From positions 248,001 through 312,000 of the forward strand of contig NZ_JAKKOD010000001.1 in the NCBI RefSeq assembly GCF_026226775.1: 64,000 bases of DNA, written 5' to 3'. The notes beneath the pieces are model-generated. The model did not search any database, was not told the DNA's origin, and saw nothing but the letters and a program-made list of their open reading frames with translations. Both the position numbers and the translations under genes were made by a program. Shown piece after piece: positions 41,130 through 49,227 of this stretch. The stretch is from Avibacterium sp. 21-586. GTDB lineage: Bacteria > Pseudomonadota > Gammaproteobacteria > Enterobacterales > Pasteurellaceae. The stretch's first letter is position 1, and each line of letters opens with the position of its first letter.

Positions 41130-41444
41130 TTAAGGTTTTAGGTGAGAAATATAGTCAGCTAATCCTTTTATTTCGTCTTCACTTAAACGGGATTTTGCCG
41201 CATTTCCGGCTCCCACAATTTCACCTGCTTTTCGTTTTTCAAGTGCGGTGATAATTTCTTCTGCTTTTAGGCTGTTGATAATTGCGGATTGATTTAATGC
41301 GGATCGCTCGCCTTGTTTGCCGTGGCACATTGCACAAGAACGGTTAAAGATTTTTTGACTGTGTTCAAGTATTTCCGCGCTTTGATTAGCTAAACCTAAT
41401 AGCGGTGCGATGGAAAGTAAAAGCAGGGTAAACGTCTTTTTCAT
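41130..41444 (-). CDS. Small c-type cytochrome of the FTR1/P19 locus
   Basis: 104-residue precursor with a signal peptide (about 1-19, ending GLA) and one haem-binding CxxCH site (SCAMCHGKQGE). The C-terminal LSEDEIKGLADYISHL is the usual last helix of class I cytochromes c. There is no methionine after the haem site, so the common axial Met ligand is missing; the residues where it is expected read GAGNAAKSRLS. Last gene of the locus, joined to the TlpA-like gene by a shared base. A periplasmic electron-transfer partner is the likely role. Maturation would need the Ccm system at 2.9-9.8 kb. Confidence 0.85.
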   Translation of the reverse strand: MKKTFTLLLLSIAPLLGLANQSAEILEHSQKIFNRSCAMCHGKQGERSALNQSAIINSLKAEEIITALEKRKAGEIVGAGNAAKSRLSEDEIKGLADYISHLKP

Positions 41445-41944
41445 TACGGCTCCTTAAATAATGCGAGTAAGTTGTCTTCAGGAATTAAGCCCTCGAATTT
41501 ATAAAGGATTTTGCCTGTAGGATCAAGTAAAAAAGATGTAGGGGTACCTATTAACTGATAGCGTTCAGACGTAATATTCAGTTGATCCTTAACAATTGGC
41601 AACGTTAACTCGTTTTTTATCACTGTCTTTCTCGTATTACCGCGTTCACCATCAGTATTAATGGCAAGTATTTGTAAATTATCTGGGTATATTTCAGCCA
41701 GTTGCTGAAATTGCTTGAGTTCAACAATACAAATTCCACAGGTTTCTGACCAAAAATTAAGCAAAAGTTTCTTTCCTGCAAACTGTGACAATTCGACTTT
41801 TTGTCCTTTTAGATCGAATGCTGCTAACTCTGGTGCTTGATTACCGATATTGGCGACCTGATCTTTGCAAGAAGTAATTAAAAAAATAATCGTACCTAAT
41901 AATCCAATTAAGTGAATTTTTTTATATAAATGAGAATATTTCAT
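41444..41944 (-). CDS. TlpA-like thioredoxin-fold lipoprotein
   Basis: 166 residues. The N-terminal signal ends in a lipobox (FLITSC), so it is probably a membrane-anchored periplasmic lipoprotein. The AhpC/TSA-Redoxin-like fold has the active site SETCGICIVEL (CGIC) and the cis-Pro segment LIGTPTSFLLDPTGKILYKF. Two thioredoxin-like proteins occupy the corresponding end of the Campylobacter p19 locus. Here one thioredoxin and one cytochrome take that place. It probably maintains or exchanges thiols for other members of the locus. Confidence 0.85.
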   Translation of the reverse strand: MKYSHLYKKIHLIGLLGTIIFLITSCKDQVANIGNQAPELAAFDLKGQKVELSQFAGKKLLLNFWSETCGICIVELKQFQQLAEIYPDNLQILAINTDGERGNTRKTVIKNELTLPIVKDQLNITSERYQLIGTPTSFLLDPTGKILYKFEGLIPEDNLLALFKEP

Positions 41945-41953
41945 TTTATACCT

Positions 41954-42622
41954 TTAATGATTTTTTTCTACTCGCAAAAATTTTCCATGTTGTAGAAAAA
42001 TTGTACGATGAGTGAGCTTTCCTAACTCTGGATTATGAGTTACCATTACAATAGTTCTACCTTGCTGATTGAGTTCGGTGAGCAAATCCAGCACCAGTTT
42101 TTCATTTTTTTCATCAAGGTTTCCGGTAGGTTCATCAGCGAAAATCACTGGAGGTTGATTGACAAGCGCTCGTGCGATACAAACTCGTTGCTGTTCCCCA
42201 CCAGAAAGCTGACTTGGGCGGTGATCAAAACGGTGTGCAAGCCCCACTTGTGCTAATACCGCTTTGGCAGCCTCTTCATCGACGACGCTGTGATAATGCT
42301 GTGCAAGCATCACATTTTCCAGCGCGGTCAAATAAGGAATTAAATGGAATTGTTGGAATACTAAGCCAATTTTTTCTGCACGAAAGCGTTGGCGACCAAT
42401 TTCATCGAGTTGCGCAGCGTCCACGCCATCTAAAATCACTTTACCAGAGCTTGCGGTATCAAGCCCTGTGAGAATGTTCATCAGTGTGGTTTTACCAGAG
42501 CCTGATGCTCCCATAATGGCCACAAATTCCCCTTCAGCGATTTGGATATTAATGTCTTCAAGGGCGGTTACTTGCCCAAAGCGTTTATATAAATGTTGGG
42601 TTTCAATAACGTATTTTTCCAT
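41954..42622 (-). CDS. ABC transporter ATP-binding protein (MacB/LolD type) of the FTR1/P19 locus
   Basis: 222-residue ATPase with Walker A GASGSGKTT, the signature LSGGEQQRVCIARAL and Walker B VIFADEPTGNLD. The Q-loop segment EKIGLVFQQFHLIPYLTALE is typical of the MacB/LolD/FtsE branch, which works with mechanotransmitting rather than channel-forming permeases. It lies one base after the second permease. In Campylobacter the equivalent gene is cj1663. Confidence 0.9.
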   Translation of the reverse strand: MEKYVIETQHLYKRFGQVTALEDINIQIAEGEFVAIMGASGSGKTTLMNILTGLDTASSGKVILDGVDAAQLDEIGRQRFRAEKIGLVFQQFHLIPYLTALENVMLAQHYHSVVDEEAAKAVLAQVGLAHRFDHRPSQLSGGEQQRVCIARALVNQPPVIFADEPTGNLDEKNEKLVLDLLTELNQQGRTIVMVTHNPELGKLTHRTIFLQHGKFLRVEKNH

Positions 42623-42623
42623 T

Positions 42624-43775
42624 TTATTCGCCTTTTAAAACGTTGGCTGTTTGAATTTCTAAAGCACGGCGTGTTGGCACAATCACGGCAACAAAAGCCA
42701 CGGTGAGAGAGAGTAGAATCGTGATTGGGATCACGGGCAAGCGTAAATCAATATAGGCTTTAAACACAGTGATACCGAGAATTTGAGCCAGCAGATAACC
42801 TAAGATTATCCCTACTACGATAGCGCAACATGCGATGAGTAAAATTTCTGTGCCAATCTGTTTAATAATATCTTGCTGTTTTGCACCTAAGGCTTTTTGG
42901 AGCGCAAATTCTTTCGCTCGTTCCCCCACAATGGCAATTAAGGTGGTGTTCACACAAAGGGTGGCGAGAATCAAAATTACCACTGAAATCAAGCCCATTA
43001 AACCTTTAATTTTATCCAAAATTTGCCCTTCTGATGCCGATACTTTGAGAATCGGGCGAATGGCAAGAGCGGGATAGCGTTGTTGTAATTGTTGTGCGAA
43101 TTGGCTGACTTGCCCTTGATCGTTTTTTACATTCAGAAGCGCATTGGTGATTAAGCCCGTTTTATCTAGCCATTGCTGAGCAAATTCAAGATTAACAATC
43201 AGCATATTGTCTGTGGCATCACCGCTTTCTACAATGGCTTTAATGGTGAAGTGGTGCTTTTCCGACCCTTTGTTCAAGGTGATTTTATCACCAAGATTAA
43301 GGTTTAAGCGTTGAGCAAGGGATTTACCAATCATTGCATTGCGATCATCGAAATTCACCCCAATGGGTGATCCCGTGGTTTGCCAGTAAGGGGAAAGGGT
43401 TCGCATTGCATCAAACCATACTCCCATAATAACCACTTTTTCTAAATCAGCGCGTGCCACGCCATAGAGATAAGGGCTGGCAGCAGTAATTAAGCCTTGC
43501 GGTGCTTGGCTGAGAATTTGGTTAAATGCGTTTTCGTTCATCAAGCCACTGCTGTTTGAGCCGATGTAAAAATTTGCCCCAAAGGTGCGCAGTTCTTGGC
43601 TCATTTTGGTGTTAATGTCGAAATACACCGCAGCCATTGCAGTAACAATACTTGCGCCGACGGTGAGTGCTGCGAAAATAATCATCACGCGCTGCAAGCG
43701 TAAGCGCAATGCATTGATAATTAAGCGCCAAAACATTGTGCGAGTGTTGATAAAATGAGCATTATTGGCGGCCAT
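42624..43775 (-). CDS. MacB/FtsX-like permease 2 of the FTR1/P19 locus
   Basis: 383 residues: one N-terminal span, a periplasmic MacB-PCD-like domain (about 50-250) and three C-terminal spans of the FtsX fold with GERAKEFALQKALGAKQQDI. The start at 43775 follows GGAGG and overlaps the upstream permease by 14 bases; the frame extends to 43805. With its neighbour it forms a heterodimeric permease pair for the ATPase. Corresponds to cj1661/cj1662 of Campylobacter by position. Confidence 0.87.
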   Translation of the reverse strand: MAANNAHFINTRTMFWRLIINALRLRLQRVMIIFAALTVGASIVTAMAAVYFDINTKMSQELRTFGANFYIGSNSSGLMNENAFNQILSQAPQGLITAASPYLYGVARADLEKVVIMGVWFDAMRTLSPYWQTTGSPIGVNFDDRNAMIGKSLAQRLNLNLGDKITLNKGSEKHHFTIKAIVESGDATDNMLIVNLEFAQQWLDKTGLITNALLNVKNDQGQVSQFAQQLQQRYPALAIRPILKVSASEGQILDKIKGLMGLISVVILILATLCVNTTLIAIVGERAKEFALQKALGAKQQDIIKQIGTEILLIACCAIVVGIILGYLLAQILGITVFKAYIDLRLPVIPITILLSLTVAFVAVIVPTRRALEIQTANVLKGE

Positions 43776-45084
43776 ACAACACCTCCACAGGATAGAGCTG
43801 GGCAATACGATGGGCTGGAAACCAAGTGCCGATTAACGCAATGATCATTGACAGCACCAATACGCAAGGCACTACGATCAAAGCGAAATCTAAAGGCGAG
43901 CCGAATAGGGTAATGCCGATAAATTTGGCTAGTCCCCAACCTGCTACGCAACCAAGCGCACCACCGAGTAGGGCGCTGATAATGGCTTCGCAATAAAACA
44001 GCAAGACAATTTGCCATTGGTAAGCGCCAAGGGCTTTCATCAAGCCAATTTCTTTACTGCGTTCGATAATAGTGGTGGTCATCAGTGAAGCAATCCCCAT
44101 TGCTGCTGCGACTAACGCAGCAACGGTTACCACCGCGAGCAAGAGCTGAATTTTTTCAATTACCACTCCTTCAGAGGCGGCAACTTGCCAAATTGGGCGA
44201 ACGACGGCCCCTGAAATGGCTTCTTCTAACTGATGAGAAATCGAAGACACATAAGCGGTACAGTACCAGCGATCATATTCTTCGGCGGCTAAGGCATCGG
44301 GGTTATCTCTGGCTTTGCGAGAAAGTTTATTTTCTGGCACGGTTAGCGCCGAAACCTTGATTGCTTGTACTTTGCCAGATAAATTTAACAAATTTTGGAC
44401 CGCACTTAAGGGTAGCACGATCTGCTGTTCTTCTGCGCCACCAGTGCTTAAAATCCCTACAATATGAATATTAAGGTGGCGTTTCGTTTCGCCTTCGTGA
44501 TAATTCAGTTGAATTTGGTCACCGATTTCCCACTGCGTGCTATTGGCTAATTGATTGCCCAAAAGTGCGGGAATATTTTCGTCAAAATTTTTCTGGCTAT
44601 CGTTCACCCATTGCCCTTGCACTTTCCAATAAGGGCTAATAATGCGTTGCCCCGTGTGGTAATCATCTTCATCAGGAATGGCTATTTGATGATCGAAAAA
44701 CGTGCCTAAAATGCCGATATTATGCGTATTATTTTGCGTTAGGTTTTTTCCTTCCACTTCCGCACTAAGCAAGGGCGCAAAGCCAACAATGTTATTACGC
44801 CAGAAAATATCTTTCACATTAGGTAATTCTTTTTCATCTAAAAAATCTTGCGTGGAAAGGCTATTCCCACCGTTACTTTCTGCGGAAAGTACCGCACTGC
44901 TGGCAGGTTCGATCAAAATATTTGCGCCATAAGATTTTAACTCTCGCGCCATTTTATCGCCAATATCAATGGACACTGCGAGCAGGGCAGAAACCAGTCC
45001 TGCGGCGAGAAAAATGGTCATAATGGCGAGCAATTTGCGTTTTAAACCGTGTCGCCAAGATTGCAATAACATTCGACTTAGCAT
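43762..45084 (-). CDS. MacB/FtsX-like permease 1 of the FTR1/P19 locus
   Basis: 440 residues with the same layout as permease 2: an N-terminal span, a larger periplasmic domain (about 50-310) and three C-terminal FtsX spans with ERSKEIGLMKALGAYQWQI. The two permeases are clearly homologous. The ATG shares one base with the stop of the DUF2318 gene. FtsX-type pairs usually move periplasmic domains rather than carry solutes through the membrane, so a role in driving a periplasmic partner is likely; that is inference. Confidence 0.87.
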   Translation of the reverse strand: MLSRMLLQSWRHGLKRKLLAIMTIFLAAGLVSALLAVSIDIGDKMARELKSYGANILIEPASSAVLSAESNGGNSLSTQDFLDEKELPNVKDIFWRNNIVGFAPLLSAEVEGKNLTQNNTHNIGILGTFFDHQIAIPDEDDYHTGQRIISPYWKVQGQWVNDSQKNFDENIPALLGNQLANSTQWEIGDQIQLNYHEGETKRHLNIHIVGILSTGGAEEQQIVLPLSAVQNLLNLSGKVQAIKVSALTVPENKLSRKARDNPDALAAEEYDRWYCTAYVSSISHQLEEAISGAVVRPIWQVAASEGVVIEKIQLLLAVVTVAALVAAAMGIASLMTTTIIERSKEIGLMKALGAYQWQIVLLFYCEAIISALLGGALGCVAGWGLAKFIGITLFGSPLDFALIVVPCVLVLSMIIALIGTWFPAHRIAQLYPVEVLYGRQ

Positions 45085-46481
45085 TAGGGATTTTCCTCTT
45101 TCGCCACATAATTTTCAGGGTGATCGCGGAAGGCATTGAGATTTTGTTCGTTGGCAAAGAAATAGGTTTTGCCAGCATAATTATATTTATGCTCCGCTGT
45201 GGTATTTTTTAATGTAGTGCCGTCTACAGGATCTTTCACCGTTAACTCCACAATGGTGGAAAAATAGTTTAAGCCGTCTTCAAGGCTTTTTTTACTGATG
45301 ATCACTTCGCTATCCGTTTGTTGCCAATCCTCAATCGGCACAGGGTTACAACCACCTGGTTTACCAATAGACGGAATAAACATTCTCACACCACAGCCCA
45401 CACAAACCACTTGATCCCCTTCCATTACATAGCCTTGATCGCCACATAAAATACAAGCGTCAAACACTGCGGCTAAGCTGAGATTTTTGCTTGAGCGGTT
45501 GATAAGGAAAAAACGTACGGCTTTGCCATCACTGGCAATCCACACAAAACGGTGTAGTTTGCCGTCTTTCACTTCTTCAATAGGAATGTGAATGGTGTTT
45601 TGTTTATCGAGCGTGACAGCTTTGGCTTCAGAAAGTTGCGGTGGGCGAGAAGCAATTTGATCCCAATAAAGTTGCGCAGAAACAATGGTCAATAAGGCGA
45701 TGCTTCCCCATAAAAGCGTACGTTGGCTAGTTTGTAATATGGCTAATTTTTTACGTTTTTCAATAGGTTGAACCGTATTTTTTACTACAACTTTATTATC
45801 TGAGTGTATTTTTACCGCAAATAAAATCAGATTTAATGCTGTAAGTGTGGCAATAAAATAATTAGTATAGTTGATTAAATTGCTTGATTTTGCCACAAAA
45901 CTTAACCGCACTTTGGTGAGATCAATTACTTGTAATTTCATTAAGCCAAGCAATACTTCACCGATTAAAGGCAAGAGTAAAAATAGAGTCGTCAGTGAAA
46001 TCAGTAAAAAGGGAAGTGAGGTGTATTTTTTCACTGTCTTTGTTTGTTTCAATAAAAGATAAAGCCAAGATGAAAATAAAAAGCAAAAAATTAGGGCAAA
46101 AATCACCGCACTTAGGTGCAAGATAAAATCCGTATTAATTACGTCTGTGTTGGTAATGGCGGAAATATTGGGATCTCTAGCCCACATCGCACCAGCAGCA
46201 AGGCAAAGCATAAATTGCCAAACATAAGCCAATTTTATTGTACGGAAAAAGTGGGAGAGATAAAACAGCACGAAAAGCACTATTAAGAAAATACTTAGCC
46301 CCAGTTTTACTGGTTGATAAGCAGGTAGCTGCAAATAACCTACAGATCCACAACCCAGCCCTAGCAGGGAAAGCCAAAGGATGCGTTTTAAATGAAGATT
46401 ATCATATTTCAGCCAATTCACACCCAATAGCAAAGCAATCGGCAAGACAGATTGAAGAAAAAAAACGAAGTAGTAGTTCAT
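45084..46481 (-). CDS. DUF2318 membrane iron-sulfur/redox protein of the FTR1/P19 locus
   Basis: 465 residues. About eight to ten membrane spans fill the N-terminal 280 residues. The C-terminal periplasmic domain carries two CxxC pairs, in DACILCGDQGYV and VVCVGCGVRMF, plus GKPGGCNPVPI. This is the DUF2318 signature, annotated as a membrane iron-sulfur protein and always found with P19/FTR1 systems. The cysteines could bind a metal cluster or take electrons from the thioredoxin or cytochrome. Separated from the P19 gene by 139 bases holding two hairpins. Confidence 0.86.
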   Translation of the reverse strand: MNYYFVFFLQSVLPIALLLGVNWLKYDNLHLKRILWLSLLGLGCGSVGYLQLPAYQPVKLGLSIFLIVLFVLFYLSHFFRTIKLAYVWQFMLCLAAGAMWARDPNISAITNTDVINTDFILHLSAVIFALIFCFLFSSWLYLLLKQTKTVKKYTSLPFLLISLTTLFLLLPLIGEVLLGLMKLQVIDLTKVRLSFVAKSSNLINYTNYFIATLTALNLILFAVKIHSDNKVVVKNTVQPIEKRKKLAILQTSQRTLLWGSIALLTIVSAQLYWDQIASRPPQLSEAKAVTLDKQNTIHIPIEEVKDGKLHRFVWIASDGKAVRFFLINRSSKNLSLAAVFDACILCGDQGYVMEGDQVVCVGCGVRMFIPSIGKPGGCNPVPIEDWQQTDSEVIISKKSLEDGLNYFSTIVELTVKDPVDGTTLKNTTAEHKYNYAGKTYFFANEQNLNAFRDHPENYVAKEENP

Positions 46482-46506
46482 AAGAATATTTAATCAATGC
46501 GTTAGC

Positions 46507-46544
46507 TTTTTCTAATTAGTCTGTTAGCAAACTAATTAGAAAAA
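46507..46544. terminator. Long A+T hairpin upstream of the DUF2318 gene
   Basis: Perfect 14-bp arms TTTTTCTAATTAGT (46507-46520) and ACTAATTAGAAAAA (46531-46544) with a ten-base loop, 26 bases upstream of the DUF2318 start. It is symmetrical, so it could act on either strand. Confidence 0.55.
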
Positions 46545-46567
46545 TGTTAGTTTTTATAACAATGAAA

Positions 46568-46587
46568 CCTAGCACTAAAGTGCTAGG
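46568..46587 (-). terminator. Hairpin directly after the P19 gene
   Basis: CCTAGCACT and AGTGCTAGG pair 34 bases after the P19 stop. The T-run on the minus strand is short and broken, so partial termination or 3'-end protection of the upstream message is more likely than a full stop. Confidence 0.5.
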
Positions 46588-46620
46588 CTAATTTAATCCT
46601 GTTGGGTGAAATTGGTCAGG

Positions 46621-47142
46621 TTATTTCAACCCAGTAAATTTGAATTCATAACTGACATCAAATGGTTTCCACCAGCGACCAACGCCTGTTTCGCTATCTG
46701 TATGGCGATGCATCCCTGCTTTTGATGGTGGATCAATGTGATAAGTAACTTTGTAGTTACCTACACCCATCATCTTCACATTTGCGCCATAGTGAGGGCC
46801 ATCACCTGCTACCATTGGCATAAATGAGCCTTCTTGTTTTTCACCAGTGTCGGTGTTTACCAAGGTATAAGCAATGGTCAAATATGGCATCCATTCACCT
46901 TCACCAAAACCGTTATCATTACCTTTGGTTGCGTGAATATCTGCTTCAAGATGAACGTCAGAATCTTTTGCGGATAATCCCATTCCACGCGGTTCCATAT
47001 CAATAGGTTGTAAATAAACGGCAGCAATTTCCATACCATTCATTGTTACCGCTTCACCAATTGGGTATTCTTTGAAGGCAAGGGCTGAAGGCGCGGTTAA
47101 AATTCCCGCTAATAAAGTTGCTGCAACGAATGTTTTTTTCAT
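46621..47142 (-). CDS. Periplasmic P19/FetP-type iron-binding protein
   Basis: 173-residue precursor with a signal peptide (about 1-22, ending ALA). The mature protein matches the P19 (Tpd/FetP) family: FKEYPIGEAVTMNGMEIAAV, DVHLEADIHATKGN, the Met-rich FMPMVAGDGPHYGANVKMMG and MHRHTDSETGVGRWW. His and Met residues in these segments are the copper/iron ligands known from Campylobacter P19. It works with the FTR1 permease encoded immediately upstream (35 bases). An immunoglobulin-like fold is expected. Confidence 0.93.
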   Translation of the reverse strand: MKKTFVAATLLAGILTAPSALAFKEYPIGEAVTMNGMEIAAVYLQPIDMEPRGMGLSAKDSDVHLEADIHATKGNDNGFGEGEWMPYLTIAYTLVNTDTGEKQEGSFMPMVAGDGPHYGANVKMMGVGNYKVTYHIDPPSKAGMHRHTDSETGVGRWWKPFDVSYEFKFTGLK

Positions 47143-47177
47143 AGGAACTCCTATTTATAAAGGTTAAAAAATTAACA

Positions 47178-49094
47178 TTAAGCCTGTTTTTTGCTTTGGT
47201 GTTTCATATAAAACAAAGCGAAAACGGCTGCGATAAGTAAAATAGCCTGAGGCGTTAGGGTTTCAATGTAAGGATAAATGCCGAGCCACGAAATTTCTGG
47301 CACATTGGCAATTAGCGTTGGCTCAAACAGTTTTCCTTCAATCAGTTCTAGCACCGATTTTCCTGCGAAAATAAATGCCATTAAATACATAAAAGAACCG
47401 GTAAACATAAAGAAAGGTTTCAGAGGTAATTTTACGACAGAATAACGCATAATCACATAACAAATAGCAAGCACCAAAACGCCTGCCACAATGCCTGCAA
47501 ATAAATACACATAGCTCATCGCATTGGTGGCATCACCAACTAGTGCATAATAGAACAACACAGTTTCTGCGCCTTCGCGGTACACCGCAAGGAAACTGGT
47601 GATCCATAAACCAATGAGCGAGCCAGTAGTGAGCGCGGCGGAAAGTTTGCCTTCTAAATAGCGTTTCCAGTTTTGTGCTTCCACTTTGGAAAGTAGCCAA
47701 TAGCTCATCATAAAGAGCATTACCACGGCAATCATCATCGTGAACCCTTCGAGCAGTTCGCGGCTTGCCCCTGAATTAGAGAATACCAGTTGGAAAATGG
47801 CTGCAGTAATGACACTGGCGATCAACGCCACATAGACCGATTGTTTAATTACCGGCAATTTATCTTGATGATTATTTTTCACTAAGTAAGCGACTATTGC
47901 TGCGACAATTAATAATGCTTCTAAACCTTCACGCACCATAATTAGGAAGCTATAAAGAAACATCGCCCAATCACTTTGCTGATTGCCTTGTAACATTTCC
48001 ACCGCTTTATTCAGGTTTTGTGCTAAGCCTTGCGCTTGTTGGTGAAGTTGTTCTGCAGGCTGATTGGCTTTCATCAGGCTCACTAAGCGGGTGAAATAGC
48101 CTTCAATTTCCGTTTTGAAATTACTATCACGCGAACCGATTTTGTTTTCCATTCCACTATTTTCAAAAATATCGAAATAGGTATTTTGTACCGCAAGCAT
48201 TGCTTTTTTATTTTCACCTTTTTCAAAAAGCGCAATAGCATTGGTAATACCTTGATTTACTTGGCTTGCTACATCTGCCCAATTTTGGTTGTCGGCAAAA
48301 TCTTGCGAATTTTGCACCGCACTTTGGTTGGTTATTTGAGCTGTTTTCGTTGTTGGTAGTTGAGGAAGTTGTTCTTCAATATCTTGCAATAAGGTAGTAA
48401 TTTGATAACCCAGAGCATTAATTTGCTCTGGTTGTTCACTTAATTTGATAAGATCATAAAATTGCTGATTAATACTGGCAGAAATGGCGGACGAACGGTT
48501 TTTGCGAATGGACATTTCCATTTCGCTGTTCTTATAGCCATCATATTGTGCTTGCTGAACAAGTTTTTTTGCTTGCGCAAAATCGCCTTTTTGGTAAGTG
48601 CTGATTGCTTGTGCAAGTAGATCATCAATGGTTCTAAAACTTTGTTGCCAGTAAGGATCAATTTCAGCGTGTTGATAGACATCGTGCTGATTGGACGCAT
48701 TGAGCTGATGACCTTGTTCTAAAACCGGTAATACTAATTGCAGATCTTGCTTGAGTTGATTAATTTTGTTCTGTACATCTGCTAAAGATTTGCCTTCGCC
48801 GATCATTTTACGGATTTCGCCAAACATAGCTTCCATTTGATAGCTTTTCTGTGCGGAAAAGTTAATGCGGATTGGTCCTTCCAAGTTTTCAAACACTTCA
48901 AAATATGCCATTTGCACTTCAGTGCGGGCATTATCAATTTGTTTTTCTTGATAAAATTTAGCGGTTTGATCAAGACGGGTTTCGATATCGTTGATCCATT
49001 GTTGATAATTAGATGCCTGAGAAGGCACACTAATTAGTAGCAAAAAAGCAAAAAGAGAAAGATGACGTAAAATTCGCTGGAAAAATAGCAACAT
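47178..49094 (-). CDS. FTR1-family iron permease with large periplasmic N-domain (FetM-like)
   Basis: 638 residues. A signal peptide (about 1-27) precedes a periplasmic alpha-helical domain to about 370 with two related halves (YFEVFENLEGPIR and YFDIFENSGMENK). The FTR1 membrane domain follows, with seven spans and both iron-site motifs, REGLEALLI and REGAETVLFYYA (REXXE type). Length and layout equal E. coli FetM. FTR1 proteins carry ferric iron, usually produced by oxidation of ferrous iron at the site. First gene of the eight-gene locus, with a Fur-like site upstream. Confidence 0.93.
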   Translation of the reverse strand: MLLFFQRILRHLSLFAFLLLISVPSQASNYQQWINDIETRLDQTAKFYQEKQIDNARTEVQMAYFEVFENLEGPIRINFSAQKSYQMEAMFGEIRKMIGEGKSLADVQNKINQLKQDLQLVLPVLEQGHQLNASNQHDVYQHAEIDPYWQQSFRTIDDLLAQAISTYQKGDFAQAKKLVQQAQYDGYKNSEMEMSIRKNRSSAISASINQQFYDLIKLSEQPEQINALGYQITTLLQDIEEQLPQLPTTKTAQITNQSAVQNSQDFADNQNWADVASQVNQGITNAIALFEKGENKKAMLAVQNTYFDIFENSGMENKIGSRDSNFKTEIEGYFTRLVSLMKANQPAEQLHQQAQGLAQNLNKAVEMLQGNQQSDWAMFLYSFLIMVREGLEALLIVAAIVAYLVKNNHQDKLPVIKQSVYVALIASVITAAIFQLVFSNSGASRELLEGFTMMIAVVMLFMMSYWLLSKVEAQNWKRYLEGKLSAALTTGSLIGLWITSFLAVYREGAETVLFYYALVGDATNAMSYVYLFAGIVAGVLVLAICYVIMRYSVVKLPLKPFFMFTGSFMYLMAFIFAGKSVLELIEGKLFEPTLIANVPEISWLGIYPYIETLTPQAILLIAAVFALFYMKHQSKKQA

Positions 49095-49113
49095 AATTAA
49101 TTCGTAATCTAAA

Positions 49114-49128
49114 TAAAAGTTATTCTTA
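49114..49128 (-). promoter_or_regulatory. Candidate Fur box upstream of the FTR1 gene
   Basis: On the minus strand TAAGAATAACTTTTA agrees with the 7-1-7 Fur consensus TGATAATnATTATCA at 10 of 14 positions. It lies 20-34 bases upstream of the start, suitable for repression of the locus by iron. Confidence 0.4.
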
Positions 49129-49192
49129 TTTGTGTATTATGCGCTTATTTAATGATTAATCAAGAAAATTTATTAAAAAATGGTAATAAAAA

Positions 49193-49218
49193 AGGTATGA
49201 AATTGATATTCCATACCT
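49193..49218 (-). terminator. Terminator of the rsx-nth-transporter transcript
   Basis: On the minus strand AGGTATG and CATACCT form a 7-bp stem with a 12-base loop, followed by TTTTTTT, ten bases after the transporter stop. Confidence 0.75.
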
Positions 49219-49227
49219 AATTATGAG

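Noticed and set aside
43762-43805. Apparent 44-base overlap of the two permease genes as a programmed frameshift
   Set aside because: The GGAGG ribosome site supports a start at 43775, reducing the overlap to 14 bases, and both proteins are complete on their own.
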